A stretch of DNA of 64,000 nt from an uncultured Mediterranea sp. (GTDB lineage: Bacteria > Bacteroidota > Bacteroidia > Bacteroidales > Bacteroidaceae), in NCBI GenBank assembly GCA_945831575.1, contig CAMACX010000002.1, positions 85,459 to 149,458 of the forward strand, read 5' to 3'. Positions 19,474 to 28,578 of this stretch are shown here, one piece after another (the first letter of the stretch is position 1; the number at the start of each line of letters is the position of its first letter). Position numbers and translations under genes: made by a program. Below the pieces are notes generated by a model, which was not told where the DNA came from, searched no databases, and saw nothing but the letters and a program-made list of their open reading frames with translations.

Positions 19474-20532
19474 TCAGCGGGTCAGTTCACCGGCTAGAGG
19501 GGTCATCATCAGGCGGCGTACTTCTGAAGGAGAGTAGTGGTGACCTAGCAGAAACATCAGTTTGGTCACGGCAGCCTCTATAGTCATGTCGTAACCGCTC
19601 ACCACGCCGGCTTGCATCAGGTGATATCCCGTCTCGTAGCGCTCCATTTCCACTGTGCCGGCGTTGCATTGCGTTACATTGATTACCACGATGCCCCGCT
19701 GTGTAGCCTCGCTCAGTGCATTGAGAAACCACGGCTTGCTTGGTGCATTGCCCGAACCAAACGTCTCCAGAATCACCCCCTTCAGCCCCGGCGTGTGCAG
19801 TACAGCATCCACGATGTGCTGGCCAATGCCAGGGAAGAGCTTGAGCACCGTCAGGTTGGTGTCGAGCAGGTAGTGTGGATTCAGGCTTCGCTCTACCTCC
19901 CGTTCTTCTCGCGTGGGGTGATTGGTGTTAATCTGAGGCAGATTGTACTTGATGTGGATGCCCGCCGTGGCCAGTGAAGGGTAGTTGAAGGAGCGGAACG
20001 CATTAAAGTCCTCCGCATTGATTTTCGTCGTACGGTTGCCCCGCATGAGGTGGTTCTCAAAGAAAATGCACACTTCGGGTACTACAGGTGACCCGTCTTC
20101 ACGAGTGGCTGCTGCAATCTCCAGGCTGGTCAGCAGGTTCTCCTTGCCGTCCGTGCGGAGTACCCCGATGGGAAGCTGTGATCCGGTGAGAATCACCGGT
20201 TTGTTGAGTCCTTCGAGCATGAAGCTCAAGGCCGATGCGGTGAAAGCCATGGTGTCCGTACCATGTAGTATCACGAAACCGCTGTAGCGCGCGTAGTTCT
20301 TGCTCACTACCTCTACTAGCTTGCGCCAGCTCTCCGTGTCCATGTCCGATGAGTCAATGGGAGGGTCAAACGTATAGGTGTCGATACTGAAGTCGAATCG
20401 TTCCAGCTCGGGGACATGTCTTTGGAGTTGCTCCAGGTTGAAGTTCTCAAGGGCACCCGTCTCCGGATTTTCCATCATACCGATGGTTCCTCCGGTGTAA
20501 ATTAGCAAAATGGAAGTATCAGAGCCGTTCAT
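19474..20532 (-). CDS. ansA: Type I L-asparaginase
   Basis: 352 residues, hydrolysing asparagine to aspartate and ammonia; probably cytoplasmic because no signal peptide is present. The nucleophile motif YTGGTIG is at 12-18 (T16) and the second active-site motif HGTDTMAF at 90-97. The reading frame stays open upstream to 20715, but the added residues are unlike the family and a consensus -7 box (20567-20560) lies inside them, so the ATG at 20532 is taken as the start. Length fits type I enzymes (~340-350). Confidence 0.93.
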   Translation of the reverse strand: MNGSDTSILLIYTGGTIGMMENPETGALENFNLEQLQRHVPELERFDFSIDTYTFDPPIDSSDMDTESWRKLVEVVSKNYARYSGFVILHGTDTMAFTASALSFMLEGLNKPVILTGSQLPIGVLRTDGKENLLTSLEIAAATREDGSPVVPEVCIFFENHLMRGNRTTKINAEDFNAFRSFNYPSLATAGIHIKYNLPQINTNHPTREEREVERSLNPHYLLDTNLTVLKLFPGIGQHIVDAVLHTPGLKGVILETFGSGNAPSKPWFLNALSEATQRGIVVINVTQCNAGTVEMERYETGYHLMQAGVVSGYDMTIEAAVTKLMFLLGHHYSPSEVRRLMMTPLAGELTR

Positions 20533-20559
20533 GTGTGTTGTGATTGAATATTTTCGCTG

Positions 20560-20567
20560 CAAAGATA
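20560..20567 (-). promoter_or_regulatory. -7 box for ansA
   Basis: Minus strand TATCTTTG, a perfect TAnnTTTG, 27 bases upstream of the ansA ATG. No clear -33 element. Confidence 0.6.
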
Positions 20568-20694
20568 TGAATATTCCTTGTATTATCCGACATTTTGATA
20601 CTTTCTTTTTGCGGTATTCTTCTCTTTTCTTTTTCAAGAAGAAAAAATATCGCAAAAAAGTGAGGAAAAGTGATAGATTGAAAAGATTTATTCT

Positions 20695-20702
20695 TAATTT
20701 TG
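20695..20702 (+). promoter_or_regulatory. -7 box for the threonine operon leader
   Basis: TAATTTTG, matching TAnnTTTG, 28 bases before the short leader ORF and 262 bases before thrA, which implies a long untranslated leader. Just upstream (about 20603-20661) is an imperfect AT-rich inverted repeat around CTTTTTGCGGTATT and ATATCGCAAAAAAG. Confidence 0.45.
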
Positions 20703-20730
20703 CCGCGAATTTCAATAAAGCGTAGCAACA

Positions 20731-20802
20731 ATGATGTTATACAGTTACTATCTTCACTTCGTCACATCGACATACGTCGGTACCATGACCCCTCGGGGTT
20801 AA
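20731..20802 (+). CDS. Possible threonine-operon leader peptide (23 aa)
   Basis: An ATG ATG start opens a 23-codon frame whose second half reads FVTSTYVGTMTPRG, with four Thr codons (ACA, ACA, ACC, ACC) among nine. It ends in a CCCCTCGGGG palindrome at the stop. Position between a -7 box and thrA fits a ribosome-mediated attenuation leader, but Thr enrichment is modest, isoleucine is absent, and no hairpin directly followed by a T-run is seen (the T-run at 20850-20856 has only a weak stem before it). Treat as a candidate only. Confidence 0.3.
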   Translation: MMLYSYYLHFVTSTYVGTMTPRG

Positions 20803-20964
20803 GGATAGTATTTTGTGTTTCTACGTGATACACGCATTTTCAATCAGTTTCTTTTTTATCCACCCCGTTGTGTAGCCCTCTCCAAGGGGAGGAGGCTTGT
20901 TGCATAGGATACAGACAATAGCGTCCCCTTATATTTTGAAGTTTAAAAACAGATACGACATAGC
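20803..20964 (+). other. thrA leader region, non-coding
   Basis: Contains a weak stem (GTGT...ACAC, about 20816-20834), a T-run near 20850-20856 and a GC-rich stem CTCC-AAGG-GGAG near 20889-20900. No recognised riboswitch. The next start codon is the thrA ATG at 20965. Confidence 0.4.
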
Positions 20965-23397
20965 ATGAAAGTAATGAAGTTTGGCGGCACCTCGGTAGGG
21001 TCCGTGAAGAGTATTTTGAATGTAAAGCAGATCGTTGAATCTCAGGAAGAACAGGTGATAGTGGTGGTTTCTGCCCTTGGTGGCATCACCGACAAGCTGA
21101 TTAACACCTCGAAGATGGCTGCCGAGGGCAATGCCAACTACGAGAGCGAGTACCGCGAGATTGTGCGTCGCCATGAGGAGATGATTCGAGAAGTGATTCC
21201 CCAAGGGGAAGCACGCCGTAGCCTAGAGCATCAGGTGGGCGTGTTGCTCTGCGAACTGAAGAATATCTTCCAGGGTATTTATCTCATCAAGGACCTCTCC
21301 CCAAAGACGAGCGACATGATAGTGAGTTATGGCGAACGCCTCTCTAGCATCATTGCCGCCGAACTGACAGGCTCTACCTGGTTTGACTCACGCGAGTTCA
21401 TCAAGACTGAGCGTAAGCATAACAAGAGCGTGCTCGATACGGAACTGACCAACGAATTGGTGCGCCGCACTTTTAGCAAGCTGCCCCAACGTTCGCTCAT
21501 CCCCGGCTTCATCTCCACCGACAAACTGACGGGCGATGTCACCAACCTGGGCCGTGGAGGCAGTGACTATACCGCTGCCATCGTGGCTGCAGCACTCGAT
21601 GCAGACTCATTGGAGATATGGACGGATGTGGATGGCTTTATGACTGCTGATCCGCGCGTCATTCCCAATGCCTATACCATTAACGAACTGAGCTACGTAG
21701 AGGCTACCGAACTCTGTAACTTTGGTGCCAAGGTAGTCTATCCTCCTACGATTTACCCTGTATGTCATAAGAATATTCCTATATTAATCAAGAATACCTT
21801 CAACCCCCAGGCCCCGGGCACTATCATCAAGCAGGAGGTCAGCTCGCCGCAGACCAAAGCTATCAAGGGTATCTCCAGCATCAACGACACCAGTCTGATT
21901 ACTGTGCAGGGTCTCGGTATGGTGGGTGTCATTGGCGTCAACTACCGTATCTTCAAGGCGTTGGCCAAGAACGGCATCAGCGTGTTCCTCGTGTCGCAGG
22001 CTTCGTCGGAGAACTCCACCTCCATTGGTGTGCGCAATGCCGATGCCGACTTGGCTTGTGAAGTGCTCAACGAAGAGTTTGCCAAAGAGATTGAGATGGG
22101 TGAGATCTCGCCGATTACGGCTGAGAAAAACCTCGCCACGGTGGCCATTGTGGGAGAGAACATGAAGCATACCCCGGGCATTGCCGGCAAGCTTTTTGGG
22201 ACGCTGGGACGCAATGGTATCAATGTCATTGCCTGTGCGCAGGGCGCTTCAGAGACCAACATCTCCTTTGTCGTAGATAGCCGTTGGCTACGCAAGTCGC
22301 TCAACGTCATCCACGACTCCTTCTTCCTCTCCGAATACCAGGTGCTCAACCTCTTCATTTGCGGTATAGGTACCGTGGGGGGCAGTTTGATAGAGCAGAT
22401 TCACAGTCAACGTCAGAAGCTGATGCAGGAGAATGGCCTGCAGCTCAACGTGGTAGGCATTGCAGATGCCAAGCAGATGCTCTTCACCCGAGCAGGTATC
22501 CCACTCGATGACTTTCGTAAGGTACTTCACGAGCAGGGCCAGCCGGCTACTGTGGAGCGCATGAAGGAGGAGATTATCGGTATGAATATCTTTAACTCCG
22601 TCTTCGTAGATTGCACGGCCAGCCCTGAGGTGGCTTCCATCTACCAGGAGCTGTTGCAGCACAACGTCTCCGTAGTGGCAGCCAACAAGATTGCCGCTTC
22701 GAGCGCTTATGACAACTACCGCATGCTCAAGCAGACAGCTCGTCAACGCGGCGTGAAGTACCTCTTCGAGACCAACGTAGGTGCCGGACTTCCTATTATT
22801 AATACCATTAATGACTTGATACACAGTGGAGACAAGATTCTGAAGATTGAGGCTGTACTGAGTGGCACGCTCAACTTCATCTTCAACCGTATCAGTGCCG
22901 ATGTGCCTTTCAGTCGCACCATCCGCATGGCGCAAGAGGAGCGTTATAGCGAGCCCGACCCACGCATCGACCTAAGTGGTAAGGATGTTATTCGTAAGCT
23001 CGTCATCCTGGCTCGCGAGGCTGGCTACCGTGTAGAGCAGGAGGAGGTAGAGAAGCATCTCTTTGTGCCTGATGACTACTTTCAGGGCACGTTGGAGGAG
23101 TTCTGGCAGAAGGTACCGCAGCTGGATGCCGACTTCGAGGTACGTCGGCAACGGCTGGAGGCTGAGCATAAGCATTGGCGTTTTGTGGCCAAACTGGAGG
23201 ACGGTAAGGCTTCGGTTGGCTTGCAGGAGGTGGGGATTGACCATCCCTTCTACGACCTGGAGGGTAGCAACAACATCATCCTGCTTACTACCGAGCGCTA
23301 TCGCGAGTACCCCATGATGATTCAGGGCTACGGTGCCGGAGCAGGCGTAACCGCTGCAGGTGTCTTTGCTGACATCATGAGTATTGCCAATGTCTAA
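20965..23397 (+). CDS. thrA: Bifunctional aspartate kinase / homoserine dehydrogenase I
   Basis: 810 residues. The N-terminal aspartokinase has KFGGTSVGS at 5-13 and the LGRGGSDYTA substrate loop near 200; tandem ACT domains (~310-455), the usual site of threonine feedback, follow; the C-terminal homoserine dehydrogenase begins near 460 with the NAD(P)-binding ICGIGTVGGSL. It catalyses the first and third steps from aspartate to threonine. First structural gene of thrA / homoserine-kinase-like / thrC, 25 bases from the next gene. Confidence 0.97.
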   Translation: MKVMKFGGTSVGSVKSILNVKQIVESQEEQVIVVVSALGGITDKLINTSKMAAEGNANYESEYREIVRRHEEMIREVIPQGEARRSLEHQVGVLLCELKNIFQGIYLIKDLSPKTSDMIVSYGERLSSIIAAELTGSTWFDSREFIKTERKHNKSVLDTELTNELVRRTFSKLPQRSLIPGFISTDKLTGDVTNLGRGGSDYTAAIVAAALDADSLEIWTDVDGFMTADPRVIPNAYTINELSYVEATELCNFGAKVVYPPTIYPVCHKNIPILIKNTFNPQAPGTIIKQEVSSPQTKAIKGISSINDTSLITVQGLGMVGVIGVNYRIFKALAKNGISVFLVSQASSENSTSIGVRNADADLACEVLNEEFAKEIEMGEISPITAEKNLATVAIVGENMKHTPGIAGKLFGTLGRNGINVIACAQGASETNISFVVDSRWLRKSLNVIHDSFFLSEYQVLNLFICGIGTVGGSLIEQIHSQRQKLMQENGLQLNVVGIADAKQMLFTRAGIPLDDFRKVLHEQGQPATVERMKEEIIGMNIFNSVFVDCTASPEVASIYQELLQHNVSVVAANKIAASSAYDNYRMLKQTARQRGVKYLFETNVGAGLPIINTINDLIHSGDKILKIEAVLSGTLNFIFNRISADVPFSRTIRMAQEERYSEPDPRIDLSGKDVIRKLVILAREAGYRVEQEEVEKHLFVPDDYFQGTLEEFWQKVPQLDADFEVRRQRLEAEHKHWRFVAKLEDGKASVGLQEVGIDHPFYDLEGSNNIILLTTERYREYPMMIQGYGAGAGVTAAGVFADIMSIANV

Positions 23398-23422
23398 CTA
23401 TTCACCACAAACCATACAACAC

Positions 23423-24712
23423 ATGAAGCAAAAAATGAAGCATATCATCATTCTGGGTGATGGCATGGCCGACTGGAAGGTCCCGCAGCTGGGCAATCGC
23501 ACCCTGCTGCAGGCTGCCCATACGCCCTACATGGACACGTTGGCCCGGCAGGGGCGCAATGGCCGCTTGATTACCGTAGCCCCAGGATTTCATCCAGGGA
23601 GTGAGGTGGCCAACATGTCTGTCCTGGGTTACGACCTTCCCAAGGTCTATGAGGGCCGTGGCCCTCTAGAGGCGGCAAGCATTGGCGTAGAACTGGAGCC
23701 AGGCGACATGGCTATGCGCTGCAATATCATCTGTATCGAGGGGGATCACATCAAGAACCACTCTGCAGGCCATATCACCACTGCCGAGGCCGACGAACTG
23801 GTACGCTACCTGGAGGAACAGCTTGGTTCCGAGCGTGTCCACTTCTATACCGGCGTGCAATACCGTCACCTGTTCGTCATCAAGGGCGGCAACAAGCATA
23901 TCGACTGCACACCGCCCCATGATGTGCCTCTCAAGCCCTTCCGTCCCCTGTTGGTAAAGCCGCTGGCAGAGGCTGAGACGAACGAGGCAGCTTCAGTGGC
24001 TGGTAATGCTGTAGTAGAGCGTATGACACCGCAACAGACTGCTGACCTCATCAACGACCTTATCCTCCGCTCGCAGGAGTTGTTGCGCAATCATCCCGTC
24101 AATCTTCGCCGTATGGCCGAGGGAAAGGATCCTGCAAATAGCATCTGGCCTTGGAGCCCAGGCTACCGTCCGCAGATGCAGCCCTTCTCAGTCCGTTTCC
24201 CCGAGGTGGAGCGCGGAGCCGTCATCAGTGCCGTCGATCTGATTAATGGCATCGGCCATTATGCCGGATTGCGCCGCATTACGGTAGAGGGCGCCACAGG
24301 CCTCTACGATACCAACTACGAGAACAAGGTGGCTGCAGCCCTAGAGGCGCTTCGCACCGACGACTTCGTCTATCTGCACATCGAGGCGAGTGATGAAGCT
24401 GGGCACGAAGGCAACATTGACTTGAAGATACGCACCATAGAAAATCTCGACAGCCGTGCCGTGGGACCAATCTACGAGGCTGTCAAGACGTGGAATGAGC
24501 CTGTAGCTATCGCCGTCTTGCCCGATCACCCCACACCATGTGCCCTCCGTACTCATACGGCTGAGCCTATTCCCTTCCTCATCTGGCATCCCGGCATTAA
24601 GCCTGATGAGGTGCAGACCTTCGATGAGGTATCAGCTTGCAACGGCATCTACGGTCTTCTCAAAGAGGACCAGTTTATTGAAGCTTTCATGAATCCCGTA
24701 GCATCGTTGTAG
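23423..24712 (+). CDS. apgM-type phosphoglycerate mutase homologue, probable homoserine kinase
   Basis: 429 residues from ATG 23423 (a second ATG at 23435 starts at MKHIIILGDG, the usual family N-terminus). Alkaline-phosphatase superfamily: LGDGMADW metal site, NMSVLGYDL serine loop, ASDEAGHEGN and PDHPTPCALRTHT metal ligands. Annotated generally as cofactor-independent phosphoglycerate mutase, but its place between thrA and thrC, with no ThrB-type kinase in the operon, points to the homoserine phosphorylation step; I recall genetic evidence in Bacteroides thetaiotaomicron for this role. The mutase activity remains the alternative. Confidence 0.85.
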   Translation: MKQKMKHIIILGDGMADWKVPQLGNRTLLQAAHTPYMDTLARQGRNGRLITVAPGFHPGSEVANMSVLGYDLPKVYEGRGPLEAASIGVELEPGDMAMRCNIICIEGDHIKNHSAGHITTAEADELVRYLEEQLGSERVHFYTGVQYRHLFVIKGGNKHIDCTPPHDVPLKPFRPLLVKPLAEAETNEAASVAGNAVVERMTPQQTADLINDLILRSQELLRNHPVNLRRMAEGKDPANSIWPWSPGYRPQMQPFSVRFPEVERGAVISAVDLINGIGHYAGLRRITVEGATGLYDTNYENKVAAALEALRTDDFVYLHIEASDEAGHEGNIDLKIRTIENLDSRAVGPIYEAVKTWNEPVAIAVLPDHPTPCALRTHTAEPIPFLIWHPGIKPDEVQTFDEVSACNGIYGLLKEDQFIEAFMNPVASL

Positions 24713-24764
24713 CCTTAAGCCGAAATAACCCCAAATAGCATAACGAACAATACCAGAACAAAAT

Positions 24765-26066
24765 ATGAAATATTATAGCACCTCCCTTCAAGCCCCCGAA
24801 GCCACCCTCGAAGAGGCTGTGGTCAAGGGCCTTGCCGCTGACAAGGGGCTCTTCATGCCCCGTAGCATCAAACCCCTTCCCCCTTCGTTCTACGAGGAGA
24901 TTGTTACACTCTCATTCCAGGAGATGGCCTACCGTGTAGCCGATGCCTTCTTTGGCGAAGATGTACCCGCTGATACGCTGCGTCAGATTGTGTATGACAC
25001 GCTCAGTTTCGATGTGCCACTTGTGTCCGTCAGCCCGGGCATCTATTCGTTGGAGCTCTTCCATGGACCAACACTGGCCTTCAAGGATGTAGGCGGTCGC
25101 TTCATGGCTCGTCTGCTGGGCTACTTCATCCGTAAGGAGGGCAAGCAGCAAGTTAACGTGCTGGTGGCTACTTCGGGCGATACCGGCAGTGCCGTGGCCA
25201 ACGGATTCCTCGGCGTGGAGGGTATTCACGTCTATGTGCTCTATCCGAAGGGCAAAGTGAGTGAGATTCAGGAGAAGCAGTTCACTACGCTGGGCCAGAA
25301 CATCACCGCTCTGGAGGTGGATGGCACCTTCGACGACTGCCAGGCTTTGGTCAAGTCCGCCTTCATGGATGCTGAGCTCAACGCTCATATGCAGCTTACC
25401 AGCGCCAACTCCATCAACGTGGCTCGTTTCCTGCCTCAGGCCTTCTACTACTTTTACGCCTACGCCCAGCTGCAACGCCTGCAGCCCGGGGTGAAGCCTG
25501 TGGTCTGTGTACCTAGCGGTAACTTCGGCAACATTACCGCCGGTCTCTTTGGCAAGCGCATGGGACTTCCTGTCGGTCGCTTCATTGCCGCCAACAACCG
25601 CAACGACATCTTCTATCAGTACCTGCAGACGGGTGAATACAATCCCCGTCCCAGCGTGGCTACCATCGCCAACGCTATGGATGTAGGCAACCCCAGCAAC
25701 TTTGCCCGTGTGCTCGACCTCTACGGCCACAGCCACGCGGCCATTGCTGCCGAGGTGAGTGGGGCTACCTATACGGACGAACAGATTGCCGAGACCATGC
25801 GTGCCACGTGGCAGGCCCACCACTACCTGCTTGACCCTCACGGGGCATGCGGCTATCGTGCCCTTGCCGAAGGATTGCGCCCGGATGAGGTCGGTATCTT
25901 CCTTGAGACGGCCCATCCAGCCAAGTTCAAGGATACCGTGGAACAGATCATCGGCAGCGAGGTCCAAGTCCCCGAGAAGTTGCAAGCCTTCATGCGCGGT
26001 ACCAAGCAGAGTCTCCCCATGAGCAAGGAGTTTGCTCAGTTCAAGGCCTACCTGATGGGGGAGTAG
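24765..26066 (+). CDS. thrC: Threonine synthase
   Basis: 433-residue PLP enzyme (fold type II) converting O-phosphohomoserine to threonine. The PLP lysine is K107 in TLAFKDVGGR; the phosphate-binding VATSGDTGSAVANGF follows at about 130-145, and SANSINVARFLPQ is also typical. Last gene of the threonine operon, 52 bases after the kinase-like gene and 34 bases ahead of a strong hairpin terminator. Confidence 0.96.
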   Translation: MKYYSTSLQAPEATLEEAVVKGLAADKGLFMPRSIKPLPPSFYEEIVTLSFQEMAYRVADAFFGEDVPADTLRQIVYDTLSFDVPLVSVSPGIYSLELFHGPTLAFKDVGGRFMARLLGYFIRKEGKQQVNVLVATSGDTGSAVANGFLGVEGIHVYVLYPKGKVSEIQEKQFTTLGQNITALEVDGTFDDCQALVKSAFMDAELNAHMQLTSANSINVARFLPQAFYYFYAYAQLQRLQPGVKPVVCVPSGNFGNITAGLFGKRMGLPVGRFIAANNRNDIFYQYLQTGEYNPRPSVATIANAMDVGNPSNFARVLDLYGHSHAAIAAEVSGATYTDEQIAETMRATWQAHHYLLDPHGACGYRALAEGLRPDEVGIFLETAHPAKFKDTVEQIIGSEVQVPEKLQAFMRGTKQSLPMSKEFAQFKAYLMGE

Positions 26067-26100
26067 CGTACTATTAATTAAGCGATTGACGTTGCTTCAT

Positions 26101-26170
26101 AGCCGTTCAAACACTGTTCGTGTGCCTCATTTTGAAGGGCACATGAGCGCTGTTTGAACGGCTCTTCTCT
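26101..26170 (+). terminator. Terminator of the threonine operon
   Basis: Long inverted repeat: AGCCGTTCAAACA at 26101-26113 pairs with TGTTTGAACGGCT at 26151-26163, with an inner GTGCC/GGCAC stem, followed by the T-rich TCTTCTCTTA. Confidence 0.85.
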
Positions 26171-26231
26171 TACAGTATTCTCCTTGGGAGTCTAGTAGCT
26201 TTTGGAGGTCAAGTGGCATTTAGAAGTTGTG

Positions 26232-26255
26232 CTAGTCGCAATCGTTTGCGGCTAG
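26232..26255. promoter_or_regulatory. Palindromic LacI-type operator upstream of susG
   Basis: Core GCAATCGTTTGCGG at 26238-26251, an inverted repeat GCAA..CG..TTGC of the kind bound by LacI-family regulators, flanked symmetrically by CTAG at 26232-26235 and 26252-26255. The identical 14 bases occur upstream of susC (52967-52980). It lies 52 bases upstream of the susG -7 box, a position more usual for activation than for roadblock repression. Confidence 0.6.
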
Positions 26256-26303
26256 GATGCACTAATTAGGGGTGTTTGATTAGGTGGTTACAGGAACTTA
26301 TTG

Positions 26304-26311
26304 TATCTTTG
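26304..26311 (+). promoter_or_regulatory. -7 box for the SusG-type amylase gene
   Basis: TATCTTTG, a perfect TAnnTTTG, 55 bases upstream of the ATG. The nearest TTTG (26275-26278) is 25 bases away, too far for a good -33, consistent with a promoter that needs an activator. Confidence 0.6.
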
Positions 26312-26366
26312 TGGCTGATAAATCTCAATATCATGTAATTTTATTTAGCATCTTATCTTTAAGTTT

Positions 26367-28472
26367 ATGAAGATTCCAAGACAACTCTCCTTTTTTCTCT
26401 TTTGTCTGCTGATGATGATGGCAGCGGCTTGCAGTGATGGTAATGGCGTGGCAGATGAACCCAAGCCAGACCCTACGCCTGATCCCGAACCAACTCCTGA
26501 GCCTACGCCCGAATGGGTGGCTGTACGTGCTACACCAGATGAATGGGATGGTGAGAAGCGTGCCTCCATCAGTTATCAGGTGCTGGTCTATTCGTTTGCC
26601 GACAGCGACGGCGACGGGTATGGCGATATCAACGGATTGATTTCCAAACTCGACTACATCCAGTCGCTGGGCATTAAGGCCATCTGGCTCTCGCCCATTC
26701 ATCCATCGGCCTCTTACCACGGTTATGATGTGAAGGACTACGATGCAGTCAATCCCAAGCTGGGCTCGGAGGCAGACTTCGACCGCCTTATTACGGAGTC
26801 CCACAACAAGGGCATCAAGATCTATCTGGACTATGTGCTCAACCACACCAGCACGCAGCATCCCTGGTTCTTGGCAGCTAAGGAGGCCCTGGCCAATGAG
26901 ACGGAGAGTCCCTACATCAACTACTACAGTTTCTCGCAGAATCCGGCCAAGGACGTGGCCGATGGCAAGATTGACATGATAGCCAGCGAAGGTACAGGTG
27001 GCTATAAAGACAACGAGTGGTACAGCCTCACCTCGCAGCGCGTGCAGGGAGTCTATACCTTTGTGCTCGACTGGAGCAACGCCTCCAAGCCTACAGTCAC
27101 TGTTACCGAGGGGGGAGAGGTTGATAAAGACAATCCAGATGCCAGTACGAATGGTGCTAAGTACCTTTACTTTGGTCAGGGTGTCTGCAAGAAATTCTAC
27201 GATAAAGGCAATGGGAAATACCAGCTTACGGTCAATCTCGACACCGATTGGGGCTTCCTGATTCGCACCAGCAACACCACCTGGGAAGGTGGTACGAAGT
27301 ATGGTGCCGCATCGGGTAGCACGCTCAAGCTTGGAGAAGCCTTTGTGCTCAACAATTCCACGGCAGCCGACATCAAGTTTAGCTTCATGCAGGCCTGGTA
27401 CTTCCACTCCCACTTCACTACCGATTGGTTTGCCGACCTCAACTACGGCAAGCTGTCCGAGCTCAAGCAGAATGCCGCCTTTCAGGAAGTGGTCAAGTCG
27501 GCCAAGGGATGGATTGACCGTGGCGTGGATGGCTTCCGCCTCGATGCCGTGAAGCACATCTATCACAAGGCTTCGGGCGATGAGAACCCCACCTTCCTCA
27601 AGACCTTCTACGATGAGCTCAACACCTACTACCAGGGCAAGGGGCACACCGAACCGCTCTATATGGTGGGTGAGGTGCTCTCCGGAGCCTCTGAGGTGGC
27701 ACCTTATTATAAAGGACTCCCAGCACTCTTTGAATTTGACTTCTGGTACCGTCTGGAGTGGGCTATCAACAACGGCACAGGATGCTACTTCGTCAAGGAC
27801 ATCATGGGCTACCAGCAGCTCTATGCTGCTAATCGCACCGACTATATCGAAGCCACCAAGTTGAGCAACCACGACGAAGACCGCACCGCCTCCAAGCTGG
27901 GCAAGAACACGGCCAAGGAGAAGCTGGCTGCAGCCGTCCTGCTCACTTCCGCTGGCGAGCCTTACATCTATTACGGCGAAGAACTCGGTATGTTTGGATT
28001 GAAGTATGAGAGCGAGACAAAGAATGGCGATGAATATGTGCGTGGCCCCATGCTCTGGGGTGACAACAGCGAGACCGCCTATACCGACTTGATAGACAAG
28101 AACGTGGCCAGCAGCATTGCCTCCGTCAGCAAGCAGCAAAGTGACGAGAAGTCCCTGCTCAACGTCTATTTGCAGTTTGCTCGCGTGCGCAACACCTACC
28201 CTGCACTGGCCCAAGGCACCGTCAGCAAGCACAGCGTCTATAATGACAGCAACACCACCACGGGCAAATCCATTGCTGCCTGGTATATGACGAAGGACAA
28301 CCAGAAGATGCTCGTCATCCACAACTTCGGCTCCACCACCGTAGAGCTTACGCTGACCGATGCCATCAGCAAGGCCGTAGCCCTTCAGGGCGATGCCCAG
28401 CAACTGGAGAAGGATGGGACCACCAGCCTCCGACTCAGCTCTTGCAGTTCAGTGGTCTATTTGCTGAAGTAA
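26367..28472 (+). CDS. susG: SusG-type GH13 alpha-amylase lipoprotein
   Basis: 701 residues. Lipoprotein signal (lipobox MAAAC, Cys22), a Pro/Glu/Asp linker (31-48) and a GH13 catalytic barrel. The triad is visible: D393 (GFRLDAV), E436 (MVGEV), D503 (SNHDEDR), each five residues past the SusG values I recall (388, 431, 498). A ~135-residue insertion in domain B (about 203-340) corresponds in place and size to SusG CBM58. It should act at the cell surface, cutting starch for SusC/D. Unlike the classical sus locus it stands alone, about 20 kb from susCDEF, with its own promoter and a shared operator. Confidence 0.93.
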   Translation: MKIPRQLSFFLFCLLMMMAAACSDGNGVADEPKPDPTPDPEPTPEPTPEWVAVRATPDEWDGEKRASISYQVLVYSFADSDGDGYGDINGLISKLDYIQSLGIKAIWLSPIHPSASYHGYDVKDYDAVNPKLGSEADFDRLITESHNKGIKIYLDYVLNHTSTQHPWFLAAKEALANETESPYINYYSFSQNPAKDVADGKIDMIASEGTGGYKDNEWYSLTSQRVQGVYTFVLDWSNASKPTVTVTEGGEVDKDNPDASTNGAKYLYFGQGVCKKFYDKGNGKYQLTVNLDTDWGFLIRTSNTTWEGGTKYGAASGSTLKLGEAFVLNNSTAADIKFSFMQAWYFHSHFTTDWFADLNYGKLSELKQNAAFQEVVKSAKGWIDRGVDGFRLDAVKHIYHKASGDENPTFLKTFYDELNTYYQGKGHTEPLYMVGEVLSGASEVAPYYKGLPALFEFDFWYRLEWAINNGTGCYFVKDIMGYQQLYAANRTDYIEATKLSNHDEDRTASKLGKNTAKEKLAAAVLLTSAGEPYIYYGEELGMFGLKYESETKNGDEYVRGPMLWGDNSETAYTDLIDKNVASSIASVSKQQSDEKSLLNVYLQFARVRNTYPALAQGTVSKHSVYNDSNTTTGKSIAAWYMTKDNQKMLVIHNFGSTTVELTLTDAISKAVALQGDAQQLEKDGTTSLRLSSCSSVVYLLK

Positions 28473-28513
28473 CTACCGCTTCCCTTGGTAACACATTCAT
28501 CCTCTCCATAGGC

Positions 28514-28562
28514 AGACTCCCCTCCCTCTGTATCCCGTTACGGGGCAGAAGGAGGGGAGTCT
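28514..28562. terminator. Terminator between susG and the FemAB-like gene
   Basis: AGACTCCCCTCC (28514-28525) pairs with GGAGGGGAGTCT (28551-28562). It lies between convergent genes and can serve both strands; no long T-run follows. Confidence 0.65.
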
Positions 28563-28578
28563 ATGTCTGCTAATGACG

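Noticed and set aside
20533-20715. Extended N-terminus of asparaginase
   Set aside because: A -7 box lies inside it and the family begins a few residues before YTGGTIG.
26331-28403. 690-codon open frame antisense to the SusG gene
   Set aside because: It mirrors the codon bias of the real gene, has no domain or promoter, and the plus strand carries a full GH13 active site.
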